From Gammaproteobacteria bacterium (lineage in GTDB: Bacteria; Pseudomonadota; Gammaproteobacteria; Eutrophobiales; Eutrophobiaceae), in assembly GCA_028281365.1 (NCBI GenBank), contig JANQJZ010000046.1, forward strand, positions 1 through 45,119: DNA of 45,119 bases, given 5' to 3'. Positions within the stretch are counted from its first letter, which is position 1; every line of letters begins with the position of its first letter. The notes under the pieces are model-generated. The model was not told the DNA's origin and made no database searches. It saw only the letters and a list, made by a program, of their open reading frames with translations. Made by a program: the position numbers and the translations under genes. This document shows positions 18,731-26,221 of the stretch, piece by piece.

Positions 18731-21376
18731 ATGGAAAAAATTGTCTCTGATAATTTTTTATTTAACATATCCAGTTTTAAGAAAAAACTAAAACAGGAGG
18801 AACAACCACTACCTATTTTCAAGCAAGCATTAAAAGATGGCTATCAATTTTTAATTGAACGATTTAACTCGGGTGAAGATATAGAGCGAATTGTTAAACA
18901 ACAAGTATGGTTTATCGATCAGCTATTAATACTTGCCTGGCAACAATTTATTAACACAGATGAATTGAGTTTGATCGCAGTTGGTGGATACGGGCGAACT
19001 CAACTTTTATTAGCATCAGACATTGACCTCATGGTGCTGCAAAAACCACGCACAAAACCTGAAATTAATAAGCAGCTTGAATCATTCCTGACTTTTCTCT
19101 GGGACTTTGGGCTCGAAGTTGGCCATAGTGTAAGAACTACCAAAGACTGTCATAAAGAAGCAAAAAACGATATCACAATAATGACAAACATTATGGAATC
19201 TCGTTTGTTATGCGGCAATGAAAAACTCTACGATGAAATGCGTAGATTAACATCACCCAAGAAAATCTGGCCACCAAAAAAATACTTCGAAGCCAAATTG
19301 GAAGAACAAAAAATACGTCACAATAAGTACAGTGACTCTGAACATAAACTCGAACCTAATGTAAAAGAATCTCCTGGTGGATTACGCGATATCCAGATGA
19401 TTAGCTGGGTTGCAAAACGACACTTCGATAATTTGAGTCTTAGTGGTCTCGTCGAACATAAATTTTTAACTCGTGAAGAATATAAAATTCTGAAAACAGG
19501 GAGAAATTTTCTGTGGAGAATACGCTTCGCTTTACATATGACTACAAATCGTCGTGAAGATCGGCTTTTATTCGAGTTCCAAAGAAATGTTGCCGAGCTA
19601 CTTGGGTTTAAAAGCAAGGATAATAAAGGCATCGAAGAATTTATGAAGTTGTATTTTAAAACGGTTCGCGAGATGAATCGTTTAAACGAAATGTTACTAC
19701 AACATTTTGAGGAAGAAATTATATTTAGCAAACGAAGAGAAAAAATTACTTCAATAAATTCACGCTTTCAAAACAGAAATGATTTTATTGAAGTAGTAAA
19801 TAAAAATGTTTTTAAACGATATCCTTACGCGTTACTGGAAATATTTTTGCTACTTCAACAAAATCTAAAAATAAGAGGCGTACGAGCCAGTACCATCAGG
19901 CTGATAAGAAACCATTTACATCTTATTGATGATAACTTTCGAAAAGATATTCGTACACGAAGTCTATTTTTGGAAATTATACGACAACCTAAACAAGTCG
20001 GGCACAAACTAAGACAAATGCATCGCTATGGAGTCCTGGCCGCCTACATGCCTGTTTTTGCAAAGATAGAAGGTTTAATGCAATTTGATTTATTCCACGT
20101 TTTTACTGTTGATGAACATATATTAACTGTTGTTCAAAATATGCGTTTGTTTGGACTGGATGAATATAAAGACAGGTTTCCTGTTTGTCATTCAATCATA
20201 AAAAAGCTTCCCAAACTTGAATTATTATACTTGGCCGGATTGTTTCATGATATTGCAAAAGGAAGAGGCGGTGACCATTCCAAACTGGGAGCAATAGATG
20301 CTATTGAATTTTGTAAATTGCATCAACTAAGTGATTATGATTCAAAACTTGTTGCCTGGCTTGTAGAAAAACATTTGTTAATGAGTAAAACCGCCCAAAG
20401 AGAAGACATTGATGATCCGGATATAATAATAAACTTTGCCGATAACGTCCGGGATCAAAATCATCTGAATTACCTACATGTGCTCACCGTAGCAGATATC
20501 TGCGGAACAAACCCGGACCTTTGGAATAGCTGGAAAGCAACGTTAATGACAAACCTGTATCAACGCACTTTACAGGAACTCAGGCGCGGGAAAGAAAAAC
20601 CAATACTTATTAATGAGCTTATAAAAGATACAAAACGGGAAACTCTTGAATCATTCAAAAACAGCAAGTTTGATGACACTACAATTTTGAATCTGTGGAA
20701 AACATTAGGTAACGATTATTTCCTAAGACATCAACCAGATGAAATCAGCTGGCATACAGAAGGGATATTAAAACATAAAGATCATTCTAACCCGCTTGTT
20801 ATGGTAGAAAATTTTAACAGCCGTGGAGGCTGTCTTATCTTCCTTTATATGCGTGATCGAAAAAATATATTTTCTACTACAACCAGAGCAATTGAACGAC
20901 TTGGGCTTAATGTTCTTGATGCAAGAATTATTACAAACAAAAAAGGTTACACATTAGACACATTTGTTGTTCTTGAAAACGATGGCGAATTTGTTAAAAC
21001 GAAGGAACGTAAAAAAGAAATCAAGGATATGATTCTGAATAATCTTGATTCCTCTTCAGGACTTCCAGACAAGGCGAAATGGTTTGAGAAAAGACAATTA
21101 AAGAGTTTTACATTGCCTACAAAAGTTAATTTCACTATAGATGATAAAAATAACAGGACTATTATGGAAGTGAGCACAATGGACCGTCCAGGAGTATTAT
21201 CCAGAATTGGGTTAGCAATGGACATGTGCGGCGCTCGTCTGCAAGGGGCAAAGATTGCTACTTATGGAGAACGTGTTGAAGATATTTTTTATCTTCGTAC
21301 GAGTGACAATAAAGCAATTGACGATAAATTAAAATTTGAATGTTTGGAAAATTCAATTGTTGAAACTTTATCGTAA
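18731..21376 (+). CDS. glnD: PII uridylyltransferase / uridylyl-removing enzyme
   Basis: Bifunctional nitrogen sensor that uridylylates PII when glutamine is low and removes UMP when glutamine is high. The protein has 881 residues (E. coli 890), and all domains are intact. The nucleotidyltransferase has GGYGRTQLLLASDIDL at residues 85-100. The hydrolytic HD domain has HDIAKGRGGDHS near residue 510. Two C-terminal ACT domains start near residue 700 (LIFLYMRDRKN) and residue 815 (EVSTMDRPGVLSRIG), the glutamine-sensing part. The start is an ATG 2 bp after the map stop, so it is probably co-transcribed with map. No glnB is in the window. Confidence 0.98.
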   Translation: MEKIVSDNFLFNISSFKKKLKQEEQPLPIFKQALKDGYQFLIERFNSGEDIERIVKQQVWFIDQLLILAWQQFINTDELSLIAVGGYGRTQLLLASDIDLMVLQKPRTKPEINKQLESFLTFLWDFGLEVGHSVRTTKDCHKEAKNDITIMTNIMESRLLCGNEKLYDEMRRLTSPKKIWPPKKYFEAKLEEQKIRHNKYSDSEHKLEPNVKESPGGLRDIQMISWVAKRHFDNLSLSGLVEHKFLTREEYKILKTGRNFLWRIRFALHMTTNRREDRLLFEFQRNVAELLGFKSKDNKGIEEFMKLYFKTVREMNRLNEMLLQHFEEEIIFSKRREKITSINSRFQNRNDFIEVVNKNVFKRYPYALLEIFLLLQQNLKIRGVRASTIRLIRNHLHLIDDNFRKDIRTRSLFLEIIRQPKQVGHKLRQMHRYGVLAAYMPVFAKIEGLMQFDLFHVFTVDEHILTVVQNMRLFGLDEYKDRFPVCHSIIKKLPKLELLYLAGLFHDIAKGRGGDHSKLGAIDAIEFCKLHQLSDYDSKLVAWLVEKHLLMSKTAQREDIDDPDIIINFADNVRDQNHLNYLHVLTVADICGTNPDLWNSWKATLMTNLYQRTLQELRRGKEKPILINELIKDTKRETLESFKNSKFDDTTILNLWKTLGNDYFLRHQPDEISWHTEGILKHKDHSNPLVMVENFNSRGGCLIFLYMRDRKNIFSTTTRAIERLGLNVLDARIITNKKGYTLDTFVVLENDGEFVKTKERKKEIKDMILNNLDSSSGLPDKAKWFEKRQLKSFTLPTKVNFTIDDKNNRTIMEVSTMDRPGVLSRIGLAMDMCGARLQGAKIATYGERVEDIFYLRTSDNKAIDDKLKFECLENSIVETLS

Positions 21377-21390
21377 ATGATTAAATATAC

Positions 21391-22065
21391 ATGAATGTTT
21401 CTCCACCTGTTAATCTACAGGAACTAGTAAGACGAGCGAATGCCCTCTCCGGGATTACTCTTCAACAACTTGCTAACCAGGTAAATATAACGGTTCCCTC
21501 TTCGACTCATTCAGCAAAAGGCTGGGCTGGTAATCTATTGGAAATCGCGCTCGGTGCAGATGCAAAAAATGCCCCTGAACCTGATTTTAGAAAACTAGGC
21601 ATCGAATTAAAAACTATACCCATTGATAAAAATGGTAAGGCAAATGAATCTACCTATATTTGCATTGTTCAACTTGACCCTGGTGAATTAAAAGACTGGG
21701 ATACATCATTAGTTAAAGCAAAATTAAATAAAGTATTGTGGATACCTATCGAAGGAGATAAAGACATCCCCCTATCATTAAGGAGAATAGGGACGCCTGT
21801 ATTATGGAAACCGGATGTAAATGAAGAAAAACAATTGAGACAGGATTGGCAGGAACTCTGCGATATGATCGTTATGGGTGAAATTGATAAAATAAGCTCA
21901 TCAATGGGAAAGTATTTACAAATCAGACCAAAAGCAGCAAATGCAAAAGCGCTTACAAAAAATAAAAATCAATATGGTGAAACCAAAGCCACCTTGCCTC
22001 GTGGCTTTTATCTTCGTGCAACTTTTACGCAATCAATTATTGGTTCTTTAAATGATAATGACTAA
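21391..22065 (+). CDS. mutH: DNA mismatch repair endonuclease MutH
   Basis: Nicks the unmethylated strand at hemimethylated GATC sites once activated by MutS and MutL. The protein has 224 residues (E. coli 229). The nuclease triad is seen as D65, E72 and K74 in DFRKLGIELKT, with the same spacing as E. coli D70, E77 and K79. The C-terminal part has the LRRIGTPVLWKP and GKYLQIRPKA segments typical of MutH. Its presence implies that the host has Dam methylation. The start is an ATG 14 bp after glnD. The end overlaps dusA by 14 bp. Confidence 0.97.
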   Translation: MNVSPPVNLQELVRRANALSGITLQQLANQVNITVPSSTHSAKGWAGNLLEIALGADAKNAPEPDFRKLGIELKTIPIDKNGKANESTYICIVQLDPGELKDWDTSLVKAKLNKVLWIPIEGDKDIPLSLRRIGTPVLWKPDVNEEKQLRQDWQELCDMIVMGEIDKISSSMGKYLQIRPKAANAKALTKNKNQYGETKATLPRGFYLRATFTQSIIGSLNDND

Positions 22066-23038
22066 ATCTGTTACATATCATAAAATTTGTATAGCGCCGA
22101 TGATGGATCATACAGATAAGCATTTCAGATATTTCATGCGCTTATTATCAAAAAGTACCGTGCTCTACACTGAGATGATTACTACCGGTGCAATTATCCA
22201 TGGTAACCGGAATCGAATACTGGAATTTAATGAAATCGAACATCCTTTAGCGATCCAGCTTGGCGGCAACAGGCCTGAAGAATTAGCGGAAAGTGCGTAT
22301 ATTGCAGAGAACGAAGGCTATGATGAAATAAATCTTAACATTGGATGTCCAAGTGATCGTGTACAAAATGGTCAGTTTGGTGCTTGCCTAATGTCGAAGC
22401 CTGAACTTGTTGCTAATTGTGTCAGCGAAGTCCTGTCTAAAGTACATCTTCCAGTAACCGTAAAAACCCGAATCGGGATTGACGAACAGGATTCCTATGA
22501 ATTTTTAAAAAGTTTCATCACATCAGTAAGTAATGCCGGTTGTAATACTTTCATTATTCATGCAAGAAAAGCTATTCTCAGTGGACTAAGCCCCAAAGAA
22601 AATCGTGAAATTCCTCCATTACACTATGACCGTGTATATCAATTAAAAAGCGATTTTCCATCCTTAAACATTGTAATAAATGGTGGAATAACCAACCTCA
22701 ACCAGGTTAAAAACCATTTACAATATGTCGATGGTGTGATGCTGGGAAGGATTGCTTACCAGGATCCCTATATGCTTTCCCTGGTAGACAGATTGTTTTT
22801 TGAATCAGCCGCAATAATACCAAGTAGACAAGAAATCCTGGAAAACTACAAATACTATATTGATAAACAGATTAAAAATGGCATCCACCCAAAGAATTTA
22901 ACTCGACACATTATTGGTCTATTTCAGGGACAACCGGGTGCCCGTCAATATCGACGTTTATTATCGGAAACAAAACCAGAATCTGTAAATGATACTAGCT
23001 ATTTCGATGAAGCAATACGTCTGGTTTCAAACCATTAG
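22052..23038 (+). CDS. dusA: tRNA-dihydrouridine(20/20a) synthase DusA
   Basis: FMN-dependent TIM-barrel enzyme that reduces uridines 20 and 20a in the tRNA D-loop. The protein has 328 residues. The N terminus has IAPMMDHTDKHFRYF. The strongly DusA-specific run LYTEMITTGAIIHGN follows, and INLNIGCPSDRVQNG contains the catalytic cysteine. The helical tRNA-binding C-terminal domain includes LTRHIIGLFQGQPGARQYRR. ATGs at 22052 and 22058 are both possible and both overlap the mutH end. Overlap with mutH suggests coupled translation. Confidence 0.97.
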   Translation: MIMTKSVTYHKICIAPMMDHTDKHFRYFMRLLSKSTVLYTEMITTGAIIHGNRNRILEFNEIEHPLAIQLGGNRPEELAESAYIAENEGYDEINLNIGCPSDRVQNGQFGACLMSKPELVANCVSEVLSKVHLPVTVKTRIGIDEQDSYEFLKSFITSVSNAGCNTFIIHARKAILSGLSPKENREIPPLHYDRVYQLKSDFPSLNIVINGGITNLNQVKNHLQYVDGVMLGRIAYQDPYMLSLVDRLFFESAAIIPSRQEILENYKYYIDKQIKNGIHPKNLTRHIIGLFQGQPGARQYRRLLSETKPESVNDTSYFDEAIRLVSNH

Positions 23039-23130
23039 CATGATACTTATAAGTTGGCTAACCCGGTAATTTATGGGATGATGCGAGCTAACACCCTCCA
23101 TTAAAAATTATCAATCATAACGAGGTTTTC

Positions 23131-23802
23131 ATGAACTTATTGAAAATATCTATTTTATTATTATTTAGCCTGTCAATCCCTAATGTATATGCAGCAAAAA
23201 TTGAAACTGATAAACAGAAATTAAGTTATGCAATGGGCGTATTTTTTGGACAAAGCGTTTCAAGACAGGATATGGATCTGGACATAACTGCATTTATGCA
23301 AGCAGTTGAGGATATCTTAAAAGGGTCTGAATTAAAGCTGTCCAGAAGCGAAATGCAACAAATATTAAGTGATTATCAGAAAAAAGAACAAGAACAACGT
23401 GTTGCTCAGGCAAATGATAACAAACAGAGTGGCATTAAATATCTTGAAGAGAATAAAAAGAAAGACGGTGTAGTAGCATTACCAAATGGCCTGCAATATA
23501 AAATTATTAAAGAGGGAAAAGGCAAGAAGCCAGCTATTGATGATACTGTAATTGTTCATTACCGAGGCACATTAATTGACGGAACAGAATTTGATAGTTC
23601 ATTTTCAAGAGGACAACCTGCAGAACTTGGTGTAAACAGAGTAATTAAAGGTTGGCAAGAAGCATTACAACTTATGCCTGTTGGTTCTAAATGGCAACTC
23701 GCGATACCTTCGGATCTTGCCTATGGAGAAAGAGGTGCCGGTGGTGTAATTGGCCCAAATTCTACTTTACTGTTTGATATAGAACTAATTGACATTAAAT
23801 AA
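23131..23802 (+). CDS. Secreted FKBP-type peptidyl-prolyl isomerase (Mip/FkpA-like)
   Basis: Periplasmic or surface peptidyl-prolyl cis-trans isomerase. The protein has 223 residues: a signal peptide ending at VYAA near residue 22, a helical dimerisation domain with a long helix (about 23-110, rich in Q, K and E), then an FKBP domain (about 110-223). The FKBP core has VHYRGTLIDGTEFDSS, INRVIKGW-like VNRVIKGW, and AYGERGAGGVIGPNS. A CGAGG ribosome site precedes the ATG by about 7 bases. The layout matches Mip, FkpA and FklB; I cannot choose between them. It ends only 1 bp before the IS256-like remnant. Confidence 0.95.
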   Translation: MNLLKISILLLFSLSIPNVYAAKIETDKQKLSYAMGVFFGQSVSRQDMDLDITAFMQAVEDILKGSELKLSRSEMQQILSDYQKKEQEQRVAQANDNKQSGIKYLEENKKKDGVVALPNGLQYKIIKEGKGKKPAIDDTVIVHYRGTLIDGTEFDSSFSRGQPAELGVNRVIKGWQEALQLMPVGSKWQLAIPSDLAYGERGAGGVIGPNSTLLFDIELIDIK

Positions 23803-23803
23803 A

Positions 23804-23831
23804 GACCCTGTAAATAATTTTGTGTAACTGC
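23804..23831 (+). repeat. Terminal inverted repeat (distal end of IS remnant)
   Basis: Begins GACCCTGTAAATAATTTTG and matches the opposite end of the element at 24055-24082 at 22 of 28 positions. It starts 1 bp after the FKBP stop codon. Confidence 0.8.
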
Positions 23832-23836
23832 AGTGA

Positions 23837-24016
23837 TTAAACATAATTATCGGATTGTTCATGCTTGCTGTAACCCAGATGAGTATCCAACTCGGCTGCC
23901 AACATGGTTTCCAGTAACGCTTTACGGAAGGTACTGCTGAGCTTCGCTACGTCAGTTTCGGTTTTTAGACCCTTCGCCGCTTCTTTCGTCAGCACTTCGA
24001 TTTCTTTTTTGTTCAT
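23837..24016 (-). pseudogene. IS256-family transposase, N-terminal remnant
   Basis: A 59-codon fragment starting from the ATG at 24016, chosen over the ATG at 24040 because GGAGAT lies about 8 bases upstream. The translation (MNKKEIEVLTKEAAKG, then LETMLAAELDTHLGY and SKHEQ) matches the start of IS256/Mutator-type transposases, which are normally about 400 residues. After the SKHEQSDN segment the frame meets a stop near the distal inverted repeat. The DDE catalytic domain is absent, so it encodes no active transposase. Whether the short peptide is made is unknown. Confidence 0.8.
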
Positions 24017-24054
24017 TTGCTTATCTCCTCGTCCTATCATAGGACTATTGATAA

Positions 24055-24082
24055 GCAGTTATACAGTTTTATTTACAGTCTC
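24055..24082 (-). repeat. Terminal inverted repeat (proximal end of IS remnant)
   Basis: On the minus strand it begins GAGACTGTAAATAAAACTG. Its first 16 bases recur exactly at 26169-26184. The adjacent DUF4352-like gene stops at 24087, only 4 bp outside this end. Confidence 0.8.
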
Positions 24083-24086
24083 ATTG

Positions 24087-24695
24087 TTAATCGAATAATT
24101 TTACATATGCATTTTTATCTGACATATAACCACCAGATAATATTAATTTGTAATTAATATTTTTCTGAATATCAAAGACCACATATCCACGTTTACTAAC
24201 GTTGGGATTTATAGTCTCAAGAGCACCAATTGAATTGTCCAAATAAATAGCATCAGGTGTTGTATCATAAACTGCACCAGTTTCATCTATTAACTTAAAA
24301 TTAGGAATCATTCTTGGTTCTTTATCATCATTTCTGATAGTTACGTCAATGATCAAATATATAGCATCTGGTGAATGATCTAAAAATTGATTAGTAGTTA
24401 ATGTTTTTGTCCATGCTTTATCCCATATTGCATATGCTAGTTTATTAACAGAGACAGTATCACCGATATTATATTCTTTTGTTTTATTTTCAGTAATCGA
24501 AGTTTGAGGAGAAGCAGTATTATCTTTTGTGCTATCTGTAGAAAAGATACCAATTACTATTAGTATAAGGAATACTAGACCTATTACCTTAAAGAACGAA
24601 CCAATAATACTTATATTACTTTTATTGCAATGCGGACATTTTTTTAATTCATCTTCATATGCTTTTGAACAATGTTTGCAATAAGTTATGGACAT
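24087..24695 (-). CDS. Zinc-ribbon membrane-anchored DUF4352-like protein
   Basis: The protein has 202 residues and its function is unknown. An N-terminal zinc ribbon (C6, C9, C20, C23; pattern CKHC...CPHC) is followed by one membrane segment (about 32-51, GSFFKVIGLVFLILIVIGIF). A Ser/Thr/Asn-rich linker leads to a beta-sandwich-like domain (about 75-202) with YNIGDTVSVNKLAYAI, IYLIIDVTIRNDDKEPR and GYVVFDI, which resembles the telokin-like DUF4352 family. Likely topology is ribbon in the cytoplasm, sandwich outside. It sits 31 bp after a second zinc-ribbon gene and 4 bp from an IS end, and it is very AT-rich. It may belong to a transferred island. Confidence 0.8.
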   Translation of the reverse strand: MSITYCKHCSKAYEDELKKCPHCNKSNISIIGSFFKVIGLVFLILIVIGIFSTDSTKDNTASPQTSITENKTKEYNIGDTVSVNKLAYAIWDKAWTKTLTTNQFLDHSPDAIYLIIDVTIRNDDKEPRMIPNFKLIDETGAVYDTTPDAIYLDNSIGALETINPNVSKRGYVVFDIQKNINYKLILSGGYMSDKNAYVKLFD

Positions 24696-24726
24696 TATTT
24701 AAGGACACTAAAATACTTTAAGCATT

Positions 24727-25059
24727 TTATTCTGCTTTTGGTTTTGTCATAAGCATAAACAAACCCAGTATAATATCTCCAAATACCCATATTGTTAAAA
24801 TCAGCATAAAACCAATCCCTGTACCAATAGCAGCACCAGTTTGTTCTGCACCACTCATTGCCTCCATACCTTCAGTTGCAGCACCCATTCCAACAATTAA
24901 CCATATAGGCATAAAAATGTTAAAACATATAAAAACAAACTTAACTAATTTACCAAACAAACTACGTTTTGGTTTGATTAGTTGTAAACCGCATTTTGGA
25001 CACTTTGTTGCACTATCACTTACTTCTTCAGAACATTCAGGGCAGTTAATTAATGACAT
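24727..25059 (-). CDS. Small zinc-ribbon membrane protein
   Basis: The protein has 110 residues and its function is unknown. The N-terminal zinc ribbon has C6, C9, C20 and C23 (CPEC...CPKCG), the same spacing as in the next gene downstream. Two hydrophobic segments follow (about 36-57 and 79-104), with a Gly/Ala/Met-rich turn between. Many bacterial proteins pair such a ribbon with a few membrane helices, but none gives a firm role here. It appears to form a two-gene unit with the DUF4352-like gene. The start is an ATG at 25059 with no strong ribosome site. Confidence 0.75.
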   Translation of the reverse strand: MSLINCPECSEEVSDSATKCPKCGLQLIKPKRSLFGKLVKFVFICFNIFMPIWLIVGMGAATEGMEAMSGAEQTGAAIGTGIGFMLILTIWVFGDIILGLFMLMTKPKAE

Positions 25060-25471
25060 TTTAGTATTCCCCCAGCACCAGAATTAATTTCTTATTATTA
25101 ATGCTTAATTAATAATAGAATAACTTTACTAAATTATGAAATACCTATATTCGTATACGGAAAAAAAAGAAAACCAAAAAATTTATGAGATTTATTGTAA
25201 TAACAGGTACTTATAACTCATTATTGATTAAGACACATATGTTTTCATAATTTTTCCAGTTGTGATTCCAAAATATTCTATGGTTAAATTTTGACTAGAT
25301 TGATTTAATATTAATGTATCAGGATTTAATATCGTAATGAATTACGGAAAAGGTGCAGGAAACACTATAATTCTTTTTAAGTTTTAATCTATCTATACTT
25401 ATATAAATTGATAATTTAATTTTAAGAGAATAAAACTATCATTCTATGGTAGAAAGACTATAGGCATAATT
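25060..25471. other. 412-bp AT-rich intergenic region between divergent genes
   Basis: Lies between the minus-strand zinc-ribbon pair and the plus-strand lipoprotein gene, so it should hold promoters for both. I see no convincing reading frame or RNA gene. The only clear structure is a perfect 10-bp inverted repeat at 25094-25118. Composition is more AT-rich than the flanking core genes. Confidence 0.6.
25094..25118. repeat. Perfect 10-bp AT-only inverted repeat
   Basis: TATTATTAAT (25094-25103), 5-base loop GCTTA, then ATTAATAATA (25109-25118). It sits 35 bp upstream of the 110-aa gene. It could be an operator or a cruciform, but an all-AT palindrome may also arise by chance in this composition. 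Confidence 0.5.
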
Positions 25472-26149
25472 ATGAAAAGAATCTTCATTAGATTAATTTT
25501 AATTTTTTCATTATTTTTATTAAGTGCATGTAAACCAGATGATTTAGATATTGATATATACACATCTGATATAGAAGCAGCACTCCGAGGAGAAATAATA
25601 GAAATACCGATAAATGTTTCTTTTAGTATACTTGGTGAAGATAAAGAAAATTTATTACCTCAAGCAGTAGAAGTTGCAAAGCAATATTTATCTAAAGATT
25701 CTGAATTTTCCCAGTCAAAGGGTGATTTTGGAGAGCACTTAGTAATCAAAACTAAAATACCAATAGGGAAGTTAGATAAATTAGAAAGTCATTTAAATGA
25801 TAATCCATATCCTGCAGTAATTTCTGTTACACCAGGAAATGAACAGAATCACCACACTCTTGAACTATTTACAACAAAAACTACTAGTGAATTAGATAAG
25901 CAGTTGAATAAAATAAATTATGCACTAGGTGTTAAACTTCCTGCAAATAGAACAAACTTCAATATAATTAGTGATAGCAAAGTTAAAATAAATGTATACG
26001 CATATGCAGTTTTCGTACTTAAAAAACCTAATCTATTTCTACGTAAAGAATTAAATAAACGTGATAGTATTAAGATTACCTTTACAGGTGGAGATGGTAG
26101 TGTTTACTCCGAAATAGCGCCTATATTATATATAGATTATTCAAAGTGA
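25472..26149 (+). CDS. Putative lipoprotein of unknown function
   Basis: The protein has 225 residues. It starts with a lipoprotein signal (MKRIFIRLILIFSLFLLSAC) with the modified cysteine at residue 20 in lipobox LSAC, followed by Lys-Pro, so outer-membrane sorting is possible. The mature part is a mix of predicted strands and helices with no motif I recognise. It ends in FTGGDGSVYSEIAPILYIDYSK. Codons are strongly AT-biased compared with the core genes. It lies alone on the plus strand between the zinc-ribbon genes and a fragment of an IS end, so it may be part of the same acquired segment. Confidence 0.75.
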   Translation: MKRIFIRLILIFSLFLLSACKPDDLDIDIYTSDIEAALRGEIIEIPINVSFSILGEDKENLLPQAVEVAKQYLSKDSEFSQSKGDFGEHLVIKTKIPIGKLDKLESHLNDNPYPAVISVTPGNEQNHHTLELFTTKTTSELDKQLNKINYALGVKLPANRTNFNIISDSKVKINVYAYAVFVLKKPNLFLRKELNKRDSIKITFTGGDGSVYSEIAPILYIDYSK

Positions 26150-26168
26150 ATAATTAATTATAGTTTAG

Positions 26169-26184
26169 GAGACTGTAAATAAAA
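26169..26184 (+). repeat. Isolated IS256-type terminal sequence
   Basis: GAGACTGTAAATAAAA is identical over 16 bases to the outer end of the IS remnant at 24067-24082, in inverted orientation. No element body follows: the next 35 bases lead straight to the stop of the phosphatase gene. It marks a second, nearly erased IS copy or a recombination scar at the right edge of the island. Confidence 0.65.
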
Positions 26185-26221
26185 ACAACATAAGGTAAGT
26201 TGGCTTTCGTATATTTAATGC

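Larger units (their letters stand above)
23804..24082 (-). mobile_element. Internally deleted IS256-family element (MITE-like)
   Basis: A 279-bp element bounded by imperfect inverted repeats: one end at 23804-23831 reading right, the other at 24055-24082 reading left, 22 of 28 positions matching by hand alignment. The core CTGTAAATAA is identical in both. Inside is only the first part of an IS256-type transposase, on the minus strand, fused directly to the distal end, so the middle of the gene has been lost. The 8 bases flanking each side (TAAATAAA and ATTGTTAA) are not a target duplication, which suggests an old or rearranged insertion. It could only move if a full-length copy supplied transposase in trans. 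Confidence 0.8.

Noticed and set aside
23796-24090. Target-site duplication around the IS remnant
   Set aside because: The 8 bases on the two sides (TAAATAAA and ATTGTTAA) do not match.
23904-24098. Plus-strand frame across the IS remnant
   Set aside because: It is antisense to the recognisable transposase fragment and crosses the inverted repeat.
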